This document shows positions 27,196-35,296 of a stretch of 64,000 bases of DNA, one piece after another. Numbering within the stretch: the stretch's first letter is position 1; the number at the start of each line of letters is the position of its first letter. Position numbers and translations under genes: made by a program. Where the stretch lies: assembly GCA_965116355.1 (NCBI GenBank), contig OZ220679.1, forward strand, positions 930,001 through 994,000, written 5' to 3'. The notes beneath the pieces were generated by a model. That model made no database searches. It saw only the letters and a program-made list of their open reading frames with translations, and was not told where the DNA came from. Source of the DNA: UBA1127 sp965116355 (lineage in GTDB: Bacteria; Chloroflexota; Dehalococcoidia; Lucifugimonadales; UBA1127).

Positions 27196-27405
27196 ATGGA
27201 GGACAGACTACTGCGGCGTCGGCAGGTGGAGGAGATCACGGGATTGGCGCGCTCGACGATTTATCGGCTCATGGAACAGGGCGCCTTCCCGCGGCCCGTC
27301 CGGGTTGGCCCCAGCGCCGTCCGCTGGCGGGAGAGCGACATCACCCAGTGGATGGCGTCACGGCCGACCGCCGGCGGCGAGCGGGACCACCCCGATTGGG
27401 CCTAG
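27196..27405 (+). CDS. AlpA-family excisionase/regulator
   Basis: 69 residues with GGAGGAGGGGGCA directly before ATG 27196. RRRQVEEITGLARSTIYRLM is the MerR/AlpA-type helix-turn-helix, followed by GAFPRPVRVGPSAVRWRE and SDITQWM, the standard AlpA wing. These proteins bind attachment-site or promoter DNA, direct excision of integrative elements and activate integrase genes. It is convergent with the integrase gene, whose stop lies 6 bp away. A decayed paralogue occurs at 9517. Confidence 0.85.
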   Translation: MEDRLLRRRQVEEITGLARSTIYRLMEQGAFPRPVRVGPSAVRWRESDITQWMASRPTAGGERDHPDWA

Positions 27406-27410
27406 GTGAT

Positions 27411-28610
27411 CTAATTGTGACCGGAACCCGCAAGCACAGGCTGTACCACCTCGACCTGCGGTGCGCCTGCCACATAGTCGCCCCACTGCTGCATCAGCGT
27501 GCGGCGCCGGTCGAGGAGGTCCGACCGGGCGTAGGCCTGCTCCGTCCCATTGCCCAGGACGTGGGCCAGCGCCGCCTCCGAGACCGCCCAGGGCGTGTCC
27601 GTCTGCTCCAGCGACCAGTTCTTGAAGCTGCTCCGGAACCCGTGGACCGTGGCCCGGTCCGCCAGACCGACGGCGCGGAGGATCTTGGTCAGCGTCATGT
27701 CCGACAGCTCAGCCCCGGCCTTCAGCGGCGACGGGAACACCAACCCGCTGTCGTCCCGCAGGACCTCCGCCTCGCGGAGCACAGCGAGGGCCTGCCCGCC
27801 CAGGGGGACCCGATGCTCCATCCCCGCCTTCATCCGCCGGGCCGGTATCCGCCATTCCTCTCTCACGAGGTCGATCTCCTCCCAGGTGGCGCCCCGGGCC
27901 TCGCCGGAGCGGGCCGCCGTCAGCACCACAAACCGGAAGCACAGCCTGGCGGCGAGGGAGGCTTGGGACGACGCCACCGTCTCCAGCGCCGCTCCGACGT
28001 CCCGATAGGGGAGGGTCCGGTGGTGGGCCTTCACCTTCGGCATCGGCGCCAGCGCCCCGTCAATGGCCTCTCCCGCCGGGTTGCTCTCCATGAAGCCGTG
28101 GGCCATCGCCCACCGAAAGACCGTCCGCATCCGCTGGCGCACCCGCCGCGCCGTCTCGGGACGAATCGTCCATATCGGCGTCAGCACCCGCAGCACTGCC
28201 CCCCGGTCGATCCGGTCCAGGGTCATGGAGCCGATCACCGGCATGGCGTGCCGCTCCAGGGTCTGCAGCCAGCTCGCCGCGTGCCGGGCGTTCCGCCACC
28301 GGGGGGTGTTGGCGGCATGCACCGCCTGGGCGGCCTCCCGGAACGTCGGCATCGCCGGCTCGCGCCTCTCGGCCAGGGGGTCCCGACCCTCCGCCACGGC
28401 GGCCCGGTTCTCCGCCGCCTTCACCCGCGCCTGCGCCAGGCTGACCGACGGGTAGCTCCCCAGCCCGATGTCCCGCCGGCGTCCGTCGACGGTGATGCGC
28501 TGGACCCAGGACCGGCTCCCCGCCTTGCTGATGTAGAGGTGCAGGCCCCCGCCGTCGGCGTACCGTCCCGGGGTCTTGAGGGCGTTCGCCCGCGTTGCCG
28601 AGAGTGCCAT
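27411..28610 (-). CDS. Tyrosine integrase (DUF4102-type) of an island inserted at tRNA-Ala
   Basis: 399 residues from ATG 28610, preceded by GAGGGGGAACC; an upstream start at 28652 is less likely. The N-terminal arm-binding DUF4102 domain shows KTPGRYADGGGLHLYISKAG and GLGSYPSVSLAQAR. The catalytic domain shows the first Arg in TAARSGEARG, H-x-x-R in HGFRSSFKNW, and the end motif ALAHVLGN followed by AYARSDLLDRRR with the nucleophilic Tyr. All active-site residues expected for a P4-type integrase are present. The gene begins about 160 bp from the 3' end of tRNA-Ala(GGC), the usual arrangement for tRNA-targeted islands. Confidence 0.92.
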   Translation of the reverse strand: MALSATRANALKTPGRYADGGGLHLYISKAGSRSWVQRITVDGRRRDIGLGSYPSVSLAQARVKAAENRAAVAEGRDPLAERREPAMPTFREAAQAVHAANTPRWRNARHAASWLQTLERHAMPVIGSMTLDRIDRGAVLRVLTPIWTIRPETARRVRQRMRTVFRWAMAHGFMESNPAGEAIDGALAPMPKVKAHHRTLPYRDVGAALETVASSQASLAARLCFRFVVLTAARSGEARGATWEEIDLVREEWRIPARRMKAGMEHRVPLGGQALAVLREAEVLRDDSGLVFPSPLKAGAELSDMTLTKILRAVGLADRATVHGFRSSFKNWSLEQTDTPWAVSEAALAHVLGNGTEQAYARSDLLDRRRTLMQQWGDYVAGAPQVEVVQPVLAGSGHN

Positions 28611-28766
28611 GGTTCCCCCTCCGTGCCGGTTTGTTCCCACATATTTTACCACACTTGCGTCGGGAACTCACGGGAGCCGGAGAGCACCAATGGGCATAGA
28701 TTCTCCAGTTGTAAATACAAATTCGGGGATATATGGGGCAAGTTGGGATGGACGCGGAGGGCTGGA

Positions 28767-28842
28767 TGGTGGAGATAGGGGGATTCGAACCCCCGACCCC
28801 TTGCATGCCATGCAAGTGCTCTTCCAGCTGAGCTATATCCCC
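28767..28842 (-). tRNA. tRNA-Ala (anticodon GGC), CCA encoded
   Basis: 76 nt on the minus strand beginning GGGGATATAGCTCAGCTGG. The anticodon stem CTTGC/GCAAG encloses the loop ATGGCAT, giving anticodon GGC. The T-arm is GGGGGTTCGAATCCCCC and the acceptor end TATCTCC-A-CCA. The encoded CCA and the adjacent integrase make its 3' end the probable attachment site of the left-hand island. Confidence 0.95.
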
Positions 28843-29068
28843 ACAGACACAAGAGGAAAGAGGTTTCACTATAGCAAAGGCCGCTTTTGCGCACAAGTTG
28901 ACCCGTACCCTACTACCCTTTCGCTTGCGCGTGGGGTTATACTGTGCCCATTGACAACGTACCCCGGTGCGGATAGCGCATCGTCCCAACGAACACCCCC
29001 TGCCGCCGCCAGGGGTCGAACTTATATCTGCCAGAGTGTCCAGGGGGACCCTGGGGAATGGGCAGACC

Positions 29069-30592
29069 ATGCAGATACCGGTAACGGAAGACACTCGCAA
29101 GCAGGAACTCTTCTCCCTCTGTGCCTCCCTCCTTGAGCGCCGTCCCCTCATCGTCGCCAGCAACCGCGGCCCGCTCGAGTTCCACATCAGCCCCGAGGGC
29201 AAGCTGCAGCCGCGCCGAGGCTCCGGCGCCGTCGTCACCGCCCTTAACAGCCTCATCCAGCACTTCGAGTTCAGCTGGGTCGCCAACGCCATGGGCGAGG
29301 GCGATCGGCGCGCGCAGCAGGCCGCCGAGTCCTCCAACATCCCGTCGCCGCTGCCCAACCAGAAGGTGTCGGCCCGCTACGTCATCACGCCACGCCGCGC
29401 CTACCACAAGTTCTACAACGTCTTCTGCAACCCCCTCCTCTGGTTCCTCCAGCACTCCATGTGGAGCCCGGCCTACACACCCAACCTGGACTCTACCGTC
29501 CACGACACCTGGGCCACCGGCTACACCCCTGTCAACCAGGCCTTCGCCGACGCCATCGTCGCCGAGGCCGCCGAGGGCGCCCCGCCCGTCATCATGCTGC
29601 ACGACTACCACCTCTACCTCACCCCCGGCATGGTGCGAAAGGAGATCCCGGAGGCCGTCATCTCCCACTACCTGCACATCCCGTGGCCGTCGCTCCGCAC
29701 GTGGCAGCTCCTCCCCGCCTACATCCGAACCGCCATCTGCGAGAGCCTCTGCGCCTGCGACGTCGTCGGCTTCCAGTCCCGCTGGGACGCGCGCAGCTTC
29801 CTCGAGTGCTGCGAGGCCTTCATCCCCGGCTCCGTCGTGGACTACGCGCAGGGCACCGTCGAGGCCGACGGCCGCTGCACCCTGGTGCGCGCCTACCCCA
29901 TGTCCATCGCCGTCGACGAGGTCCGCGCCATCGCCGAGTCCCAGCGTGCGACGGAGTTCCACGCCAAGGTCTCGGAGTACACCGCTGAGCACACCATCGT
30001 CCGGGTGGACCGCGCGGAGCCCAACAAGAACATCATCCGCGGCTTTCGCGCCTATCAGACCATGCTGGAGACCCACCCGGACCTGCGGGAAGAGGTCACC
30101 TTCCTCGCCTTCCTCGTGCCCTCCCGCACGCACACCAAGCAGTACGAGCGCTACATGGAGGAGATCGAGGCCCTCGTACGCCAGATCAACAACTACCACG
30201 GCAGCCCCAACTGGCAGCCCATCCACGTCTTCACGGAGAACAACTACACCCAGGCCATCGCCGGCCTCCGGCTGTACGACACCCTCCTCGTCAACCCCGT
30301 CGTCGACGGCATGAACCCCGTCGCCAAGGAGGGCCCCGTCGTCAACAATCGCCACGGCGTCCTCGTGCTCTCCGAGGGCTCCAGCGCCTACGAGCAGCTC
30401 CGCGACGGCGTCATCGCCATCTCCCCCGCCGACATCGAGGGCACCGCCGAGGCCCTCTACCAGTCCGTCACCATGCCCGCCGAGGAACGCCTCCGCCGCG
30501 CCGAGTCCCTGGTCGCGTCCATTGAGCGTGAGGACTCCGTCCACTGGCTCCTCTCGCAGCTCCGCGACATAGACGCCCTCACGCAGTCATAG
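29069..30592 (+). CDS. otsA: GT20 trehalose-6-phosphate synthase-like glycosyltransferase
   Basis: 507 residues from ATG 29069 (GGGGAA upstream); an earlier in-frame start adds 34 unlikely residues. Glycosyltransferase family 20 features appear in order: IVASNRGPL near the N-terminus, RRGSGAVVTAL, MLHDYHLYLTPGMVR, HIPWPSLRTWQLLP, VDRAEPNKNIIRGF (donor-site 'R...K' motif) and NPVVDGMNPVAKEG, the family's D-G-M-N-x-V-x-K-E block. The expected reaction joins UDP- or ADP-glucose to glucose-6-phosphate, giving trehalose-6-phosphate as osmoprotectant precursor. Glucosylglycerol-phosphate synthases belong to the same family and cannot be excluded. No phosphatase gene is next to it. Confidence 0.85.
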   Translation: MQIPVTEDTRKQELFSLCASLLERRPLIVASNRGPLEFHISPEGKLQPRRGSGAVVTALNSLIQHFEFSWVANAMGEGDRRAQQAAESSNIPSPLPNQKVSARYVITPRRAYHKFYNVFCNPLLWFLQHSMWSPAYTPNLDSTVHDTWATGYTPVNQAFADAIVAEAAEGAPPVIMLHDYHLYLTPGMVRKEIPEAVISHYLHIPWPSLRTWQLLPAYIRTAICESLCACDVVGFQSRWDARSFLECCEAFIPGSVVDYAQGTVEADGRCTLVRAYPMSIAVDEVRAIAESQRATEFHAKVSEYTAEHTIVRVDRAEPNKNIIRGFRAYQTMLETHPDLREEVTFLAFLVPSRTHTKQYERYMEEIEALVRQINNYHGSPNWQPIHVFTENNYTQAIAGLRLYDTLLVNPVVDGMNPVAKEGPVVNNRHGVLVLSEGSSAYEQLRDGVIAISPADIEGTAEALYQSVTMPAEERLRRAESLVASIEREDSVHWLLSQLRDIDALTQS

Positions 30593-30717
30593 CCTCCGGA
30601 TTGCTTGCACAGGCCCCCCGTCTGGTTTAGACTACGCCCGTCCTGGCGTTGATTGCCGTCGAGTGCTATTGCTATGCGCCGGCCTTCGCCAAAGGAAACA
30701 GTCCAGAGGAGGAAACC

Positions 30718-31299
30718 GTGAAGCACGAGCTGCCCGATCTGCCATACGCAATGAATGCCCTGGCCCCCCACATTTCCAACGAGACCCTGGAGTTTCACTA
30801 CGGCAAGCACCACCAGGCCTACGTCAACAACCTGAACAACCTCATCCCCGGCACGGAGTTTGAGGAGTCCTCCCTTGAGGACATCATCGTCAAGGCTCCC
30901 GCCGGCACCATCTTCAACAACGCCGCGCAGGTCTGGAACCACACCTGCTACTGGAACAGCATGAGCCCCCAGGGCGGCGGCGACCCCTCCGGCGCCGTGG
31001 CCGAGGCCATCAACGCCTCCTTCGAGTCCTTTGAGGAGTTCAAGAAGCAGTTCACCCAGCGCGCCGCCACCAACTTCGGCTCCGGCTGGACCTGGCTCGT
31101 CAAGAACGCCGACGGCTCCCTCGCCATCGAGAACACCAGCAACGCCGGCAACCCCATGACCAACGGCCAGACCCCCATCATCACCTGCGACGTCTGGGAG
31201 CACGCCTACTACATCGACTACCGCAACGTCCGCGCCGAGTACCTCGAGGCGTGGTGGCGCCTGGTCAACTGGGAGGCCGTCGCCAAGGGCATCGCCTAA
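30718..31299 (+). CDS. Fe/Mn superoxide dismutase
   Basis: 193 residues starting at GTG 30718 with GAGGAGG 6 nt ahead, which places KHELPDLPYAMNAL at the N-terminus as in the family. Metal ligands are visible: His in LEFHYGKHHQAYV, His in VWNHTCYWNSM, and Asp/His in the signature DVWEHAYYIDY. The SOD C-domain includes FGSGWTWL. Cytosolic, converting superoxide to peroxide and oxygen. Iron versus manganese preference is not decided by these motifs. A strong terminator follows. Confidence 0.95.
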   Translation: MKHELPDLPYAMNALAPHISNETLEFHYGKHHQAYVNNLNNLIPGTEFEESSLEDIIVKAPAGTIFNNAAQVWNHTCYWNSMSPQGGGDPSGAVAEAINASFESFEEFKKQFTQRAATNFGSGWTWLVKNADGSLAIENTSNAGNPMTNGQTPIITCDVWEHAYYIDYRNVRAEYLEAWWRLVNWEAVAKGIA

Positions 31300-31320
31300 C
31301 CCCACCCCACACGACACACG

Positions 31321-31355
31321 AAGGGCTCCGAGCCGGATGAAGCTCGGAGCCCTTT
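31321..31355 (+). terminator. Rho-independent terminator after the SOD gene
   Basis: AAGGGCTCCGAG, loop, CTCGGAGCCCTT: a 12-bp GC-rich stem followed by TTTC. It also lies at the 3' end of the convergent hem operon and may serve both directions. Confidence 0.85.
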
Positions 31356-31376
31356 CAATTTCCCTTGCCTGCCGAC

Positions 31377-32669
31377 CTACTCCGACGCCGCCTTCCCCAT
31401 CGCGACGTCGGCCGCCGCCAGCGTCAGCTCCAGGTCCTCCGGCGTGTGCACCGTCGACACAAACGCCGACTCGAACGCCGACGGCGCGAAGTAGACGCCC
31501 TGCTCCAGCATCGAGTGAAAGAACCGCGAGTACGCCGCCGCGTCCGAACGCGTCACCGCCTCCCAGCCGTCCACCGGGCCGGGGTTGAAGAACATGCTGA
31601 ACAGCGACCCGACGCGGTTGATCGTCACCGGGACCTCGTGCGCGTCCGCCGCCGCCTGCAGACCCGACGTCAGCTCCGCCGCCGTCTCTTCGAGCCGCTC
31701 GTACACCCCCGGCAGCTCCAGCGACTTCAGCGTCGCGATGCCCGCCGCGACGGCAACCGGGTTCCCCGAAAGCGTCCCCGCCTGGTACGCGGGCCCCAGC
31801 GGCGCGACCTGCTCCATGACCTCGCGCCGCCCGCCGTACGCGCCGATGGGCATCCCGCCGCCGATGATCTTGCCGAGCGTCGTCAGGTCCGGCGTCACGC
31901 CGTAGATCCCCTGCGCCCCGCCGTGCGCGACACGGAAGCCCGTGATCACCTCGTCGAAGATGAGCAGCGCCCCGTGTTCGCTCGTTATGTCCCGCAGTCC
32001 CTGCAGGAAGCCGTCGTCCGGCGGCACGACGCCCATGTTGCCCGCCACCGGCTCCACGATCACCGCCGCGATGTCGCCGCCGTGCGCCGCGAACTGCTCC
32101 CGCACGCTGTCCATGTCGTTGAAGTCGGCCAGCAGCGTCTCGCCCGCGTACGCGGCCGGCACGCCCGCGCTATCCGGCACGCTCAGCGTCGCCGCGCCCG
32201 AGCCCGCCTTCACCAGCAGCCCGTCCGAGTGCCCGTGGTAGCACCCGACAAACTTCACCACCTTCGACCGACCCGTGAACGCCCGCGCCATCCGGATCGC
32301 GCTCATGCACGCCTCCGTGCCGGAGTTCACCAGCCGCACCAGCTCGACCGAGGGCAACGCCGCGCAGACCAGCCGCGCAAGCTCCACCTCGCCCGGTGTC
32401 GGCGCACCGAAGCTCGTCCCCCGGCTCGCCGACTCCTGCACCGCCAGCACCACCGACGGGTGTGCGTGCCCCAGCACCAGCGGCCCCCACGACGCCAGGT
32501 AGTCTACGTACTCGTTGTTGTCCGCGTCCCACACCCGCGAGCCGCGCCCGCGCATGATGAACGGCGGCTGGCCGCCAACACCCCGGAACGAGCGCACGGG
32601 GCTGTTCACCCCGCCCGGAATGACCTTCTGCGCTTCCTCGAACAGCCGCCGAGACAGGTTGTTGTTCAT
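31377..32669 (-). CDS. hemL: Glutamate-1-semialdehyde 2,1-aminomutase
   Basis: 430 residues, full family length. PLP-dependent class-III aminotransferase motifs are present: NSPVRSFRGVGG near the N-terminus, NSGTEACMSAIRMAR, CYHGHSDGLL, LLIFDEVITGFR, and the Schiff-base lysine in TTLGKIIGGGMPIGA. It converts glutamate-1-semialdehyde into 5-aminolevulinate, the committed tetrapyrrole precursor, in the cytosol. It is the last gene of the ten-gene minus-strand hem operon, whose hemA product supplies its substrate. Confidence 0.96.
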   Translation of the reverse strand: MNNNLSRRLFEEAQKVIPGGVNSPVRSFRGVGGQPPFIMRGRGSRVWDADNNEYVDYLASWGPLVLGHAHPSVVLAVQESASRGTSFGAPTPGEVELARLVCAALPSVELVRLVNSGTEACMSAIRMARAFTGRSKVVKFVGCYHGHSDGLLVKAGSGAATLSVPDSAGVPAAYAGETLLADFNDMDSVREQFAAHGGDIAAVIVEPVAGNMGVVPPDDGFLQGLRDITSEHGALLIFDEVITGFRVAHGGAQGIYGVTPDLTTLGKIIGGGMPIGAYGGRREVMEQVAPLGPAYQAGTLSGNPVAVAAGIATLKSLELPGVYERLEETAAELTSGLQAAADAHEVPVTINRVGSLFSMFFNPGPVDGWEAVTRSDAAAYSRFFHSMLEQGVYFAPSAFESAFVSTVHTPEDLELTLAAADVAMGKAASE

Positions 32670-32712
32670 GGTGAGTCTGTCCTTGTAGAGGTTGAATTTG
32701 CGAAACCGCCCG

Positions 32713-33498
32713 TCACGAGGTCTTCCGCCGCGTGAACAGCAGCCCGCTCCACGTGGCGTCGATGGCCGCCACCTTGTAGTCGACCAGCCCGGCGGCGAGT
32801 CCCGCCTCGCGGACCGCCTGCTGCGTCAGGTCCGTCGCCATGCCTGAGGCCCGCTTCGGCCACGCCATCCACAGCCCCCCGCGCGCCTCGACGGCGTCCA
32901 TCGCGCCCGCCAGCCCCGCCTCGAGCTCCGCCATCGACCGCACGAACCACACGCCCAGCGGCCGCGGCCCCGCGCCGCCCCGCTCCAGCGACGCCCCCTC
33001 CGGCAGCGGGCCGAGGGTCTCGTCGAAGTCCTCCGGCGCGTCCAGCAGCGCCACCGTCATCCCGGGCTTGACGCCCAGCTTCTTGGGCAGCGGCGTACCC
33101 GAGTACCCCGCAAACTGCGACTCGGGCACCACCGGCGACTCCGGCGGATGCGCGATCGCCTCCGCCAGCGCCACGCCGACGTCGTCCCACGCCGCGTAGG
33201 CAGCGTCGGGCAGCGCCTCGCGCAGCCGCGCCACCTTCGCCGCGTCGCCCCCCGCGAAGACCATCGGCACGTGCCGCGTCGTCTTCCGCTCCCGCAGCGA
33301 GATCGCCAGCTCGCGCATGTGCGACGGCACCCGCGTGACGTCGAAGACGTAGGCGTCCGGCGGCATCTGCCACACCCGCTTCAGCGACTCCCGGTCGTCA
33401 ATCGGGTCGAAGAGCACGTCGTACCCCAGCGCATGCAGCGCCGCGATGCGCTCCGCCGCCTCAAGCGGCCGCAGGTGGAGCAGGCGCACCCGCGGCAT
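32713..33498 (-). CDS. Receiver-like domain fused to DUF3052
   Basis: 261 residues from ATG 33498. The N-terminal about 110 residues look like a response-regulator receiver fold (VRLLHLRPLEAAERIAALHA, PDAYVFDVTRVPSHMRELA, VPMVFAGG). The usual phospho-acceptor context is altered, so phosphorylation is doubtful. The C-terminal part (SGTPLPKKLGVKPGMTVALL, EGASLER, GLWMAWPKRASGM, VAAIDATWSGLLF) is DUF3052, whose function is unknown. The position between xth and hemL inside the haem operon suggests a regulatory role tied to tetrapyrrole or redox status (inference). Confidence 0.65.
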   Translation of the reverse strand: MPRVRLLHLRPLEAAERIAALHALGYDVLFDPIDDRESLKRVWQMPPDAYVFDVTRVPSHMRELAISLRERKTTRHVPMVFAGGDAAKVARLREALPDAAYAAWDDVGVALAEAIAHPPESPVVPESQFAGYSGTPLPKKLGVKPGMTVALLDAPEDFDETLGPLPEGASLERGGAGPRPLGVWFVRSMAELEAGLAGAMDAVEARGGLWMAWPKRASGMATDLTQQAVREAGLAAGLVDYKVAAIDATWSGLLFTRRKTS

Positions 33499-33500
33499 GG

Positions 33501-34280
33501 CTAGCCGCTCACCTCGATGTCGATGCCGACCGGGCAGTGGTCGCTCCCCATGACCTCGGGCAGGATGAAGGCGCCCTTGAGCCGGTCCGCCAGCCCCTCG
33601 CTCGCGTAGAAGTAGTCGATGCGCCACCCCACGTTCCGGTCCCGCGCCCGCGTGATCATGTCCCAGTACGTGTAGTTCCCCGGCTCCTCGTTGAACATCC
33701 GGAACGTGTCCAGGTGCCCGTGCGACAGCAGCCTGTCGATCCACTCCCGCTCGATCTCCAGGAACCCTGACACGTTCTCGTTCTCCTTCGGCCGCGCCAG
33801 GTCGATGGCCTTGTGCGCCGTGTTCACGTCGCCGCAGATGACCACGTTCCGCCCCAACGCCGTCTGCCCGTCGATGTGCTCCAGGAAGGCGTCGTAGAAG
33901 CGCATCTTGTAGTCCAGACGCACGTCTGAGCTCTTGCCGTTCGGGAAGTAGACCGCGTACAGCAGGAAGTCGCCGTAGTCCGCGATGAGCGTCCGCCCCT
34001 CGCTGTCGAACTCGTCGACGCCGAAGCCCGCCGTCACCGACGCCGGCTCCCGTTTCGTGTAGATCGCCACGCCGCTGTACCCCTTGCGCTCCGCCGACGC
34101 GAAGTAGGCGTGGTAGCCGTCGATCTCCTTCAGCGACGCGGGCAGCTGGTCCGGGTGCGCCTTCGTCTCCTGGACGCACAGGACGTCCGGGTCCGCCTCC
34201 GCCATCCACTCCAGGAACCCCTTCTTGAGCCCCGCGCGGATGCCGTTCACGTTCCACGAGAGCAGTCTCAGCGTCGCCAT
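33501..34280 (-). CDS. xth: Exodeoxyribonuclease III
   Basis: 259 residues. Signatures of the ExoIII/APE family are intact: SWNVNGIRAGLKKGF, CVQETKAHPDQLP (catalytic Glu), GYSGVAIYTK, the NVVICGDVN-TAH block, NVGWRIDYFY and the final GSDHCPVGIDI (catalytic Asp-His). It cleaves abasic sites and removes 3' blocking groups in base-excision repair. Its ATG overlaps the hemB stop (TAATG), so it is translated with the haem genes; linking oxidative-damage repair to haem synthesis is an inference. Confidence 0.93.
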   Translation of the reverse strand: MATLRLLSWNVNGIRAGLKKGFLEWMAEADPDVLCVQETKAHPDQLPASLKEIDGYHAYFASAERKGYSGVAIYTKREPASVTAGFGVDEFDSEGRTLIADYGDFLLYAVYFPNGKSSDVRLDYKMRFYDAFLEHIDGQTALGRNVVICGDVNTAHKAIDLARPKENENVSGFLEIEREWIDRLLSHGHLDTFRMFNEEPGNYTYWDMITRARDRNVGWRIDYFYASEGLADRLKGAFILPEVMGSDHCPVGIDIEVSG

Positions 34281-35263
34281 TACTCCTCCCTCTGCAGCCA
34301 GCGCGCCACGTCCTTGGCGAAGTACGTGATGAGGATGTCGGCCCCCGCGCGACGGATGGCCGTCAGCACCTCCATCGCCACGCGCCCCTCGTCGAGCCAC
34401 CCAAGCTGGCCCGCCGCCTTGATCATGCTGTACTCGCCGCTGACGTTGTAGGCCGCCAGCGGGTGCGGGAACGCCTCCCGCGCCTGCCGCAGCACGTCCA
34501 GGTACGCCAGCGCCGGCTTCACCATCAGGATGTCCGCGCCCTCGGCCGCGTCCTGCTCCAGCTCCCGCATCGCCATGCGGGCGTTGGCCGGGTCCATCTG
34601 GTACCCCCGCCGGTCGCCCACCTGCGGCGACGAGTCCGCCGCGACGCGGAACGGCCCGTAGAACGCCGACGCGTACTTCGACGCGTACGCCATCACCGGC
34701 GTGTCCTCGAACCCCGCCGCGTCCAGCGCCGAGCGTATCGCCGCCACCTGCCCGTCCATCATCGCCGACGGCGCGACGACGTCCGCCCCCGCCTCGGCGT
34801 GCGAGACCGCCGTCTTCGCGAGCAGCTCCAGCGTCGCGTCGTTGTCGACCGTCGCCCCGTCGAGGATGCCGCAGTGCCCGTGGTCCGTGTACTCGCACAG
34901 GCACACGTCCGTGACCACCGCCAGCCCCGGCACGGCCGCCTTGACGGCCCGCACCGCCTCCTGCACGACGCCCGTCGGAGCGTACGCCTGCGTCCCCACG
35001 CCGTCCTTCTCGTTCGGCAGCCCGAACAGCAGCACCGCCGGGATCCCCAGCGACGCCACCTCCCGCGCCTCGTCCGCCAGCGCCGAGACCGGCAGCTGGT
35101 AGCACCCCGGCATCGGCTCGATGGGCGTCGGCGCGCCCCCGGCCTCCGTCACGAAGAGCGGGTAGACGAACGACGACGGCGAGAGCCGCGTCTCCTGCGC
35201 CAGCCGCCGCACCGCTTCCGAGCCGCGCAGCCGCCGCAACCGGACCGTTGGAAACCCTGCCAT
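34280..35263 (-). CDS. hemB: Porphobilinogen synthase (5-aminolevulinate dehydratase)
   Basis: 327 residues. Two active-site lysines are recognisable in MAYASKYASAFYGPF and DILMVKPALAYLDVLR. The cysteine cluster DVCLCEYTDHGHCG marks the zinc-dependent class. It condenses two 5-aminolevulinate molecules to porphobilinogen, as an octamer in the cytosol. It sits between cobA-hemD (33 bp) and xth (1-bp overlap) in the hem operon. Confidence 0.96.
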   Translation of the reverse strand: MAGFPTVRLRRLRGSEAVRRLAQETRLSPSSFVYPLFVTEAGGAPTPIEPMPGCYQLPVSALADEAREVASLGIPAVLLFGLPNEKDGVGTQAYAPTGVVQEAVRAVKAAVPGLAVVTDVCLCEYTDHGHCGILDGATVDNDATLELLAKTAVSHAEAGADVVAPSAMMDGQVAAIRSALDAAGFEDTPVMAYASKYASAFYGPFRVAADSSPQVGDRRGYQMDPANARMAMRELEQDAAEGADILMVKPALAYLDVLRQAREAFPHPLAAYNVSGEYSMIKAAGQLGWLDEGRVAMEVLTAIRRAGADILITYFAKDVARWLQREE

Positions 35264-35296
35264 GACTCCCTCCGAGACCTCTCTGACCCCATTACT

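Noticed and set aside
27039..28778. 579-codon plus-strand frame over the integrase
   Set aside because: It overlaps the intact integrase and AlpA genes antisense or out of frame; Arg/Pro/His-rich composition is typical of a GC shadow.
28937..30544. 535-codon open frame antisense to the GT20 glycosyltransferase gene
   Set aside because: Low-complexity Val/Gly/Asp/Glu composition produced by GC-rich third positions opposite a clearly recognised gene.
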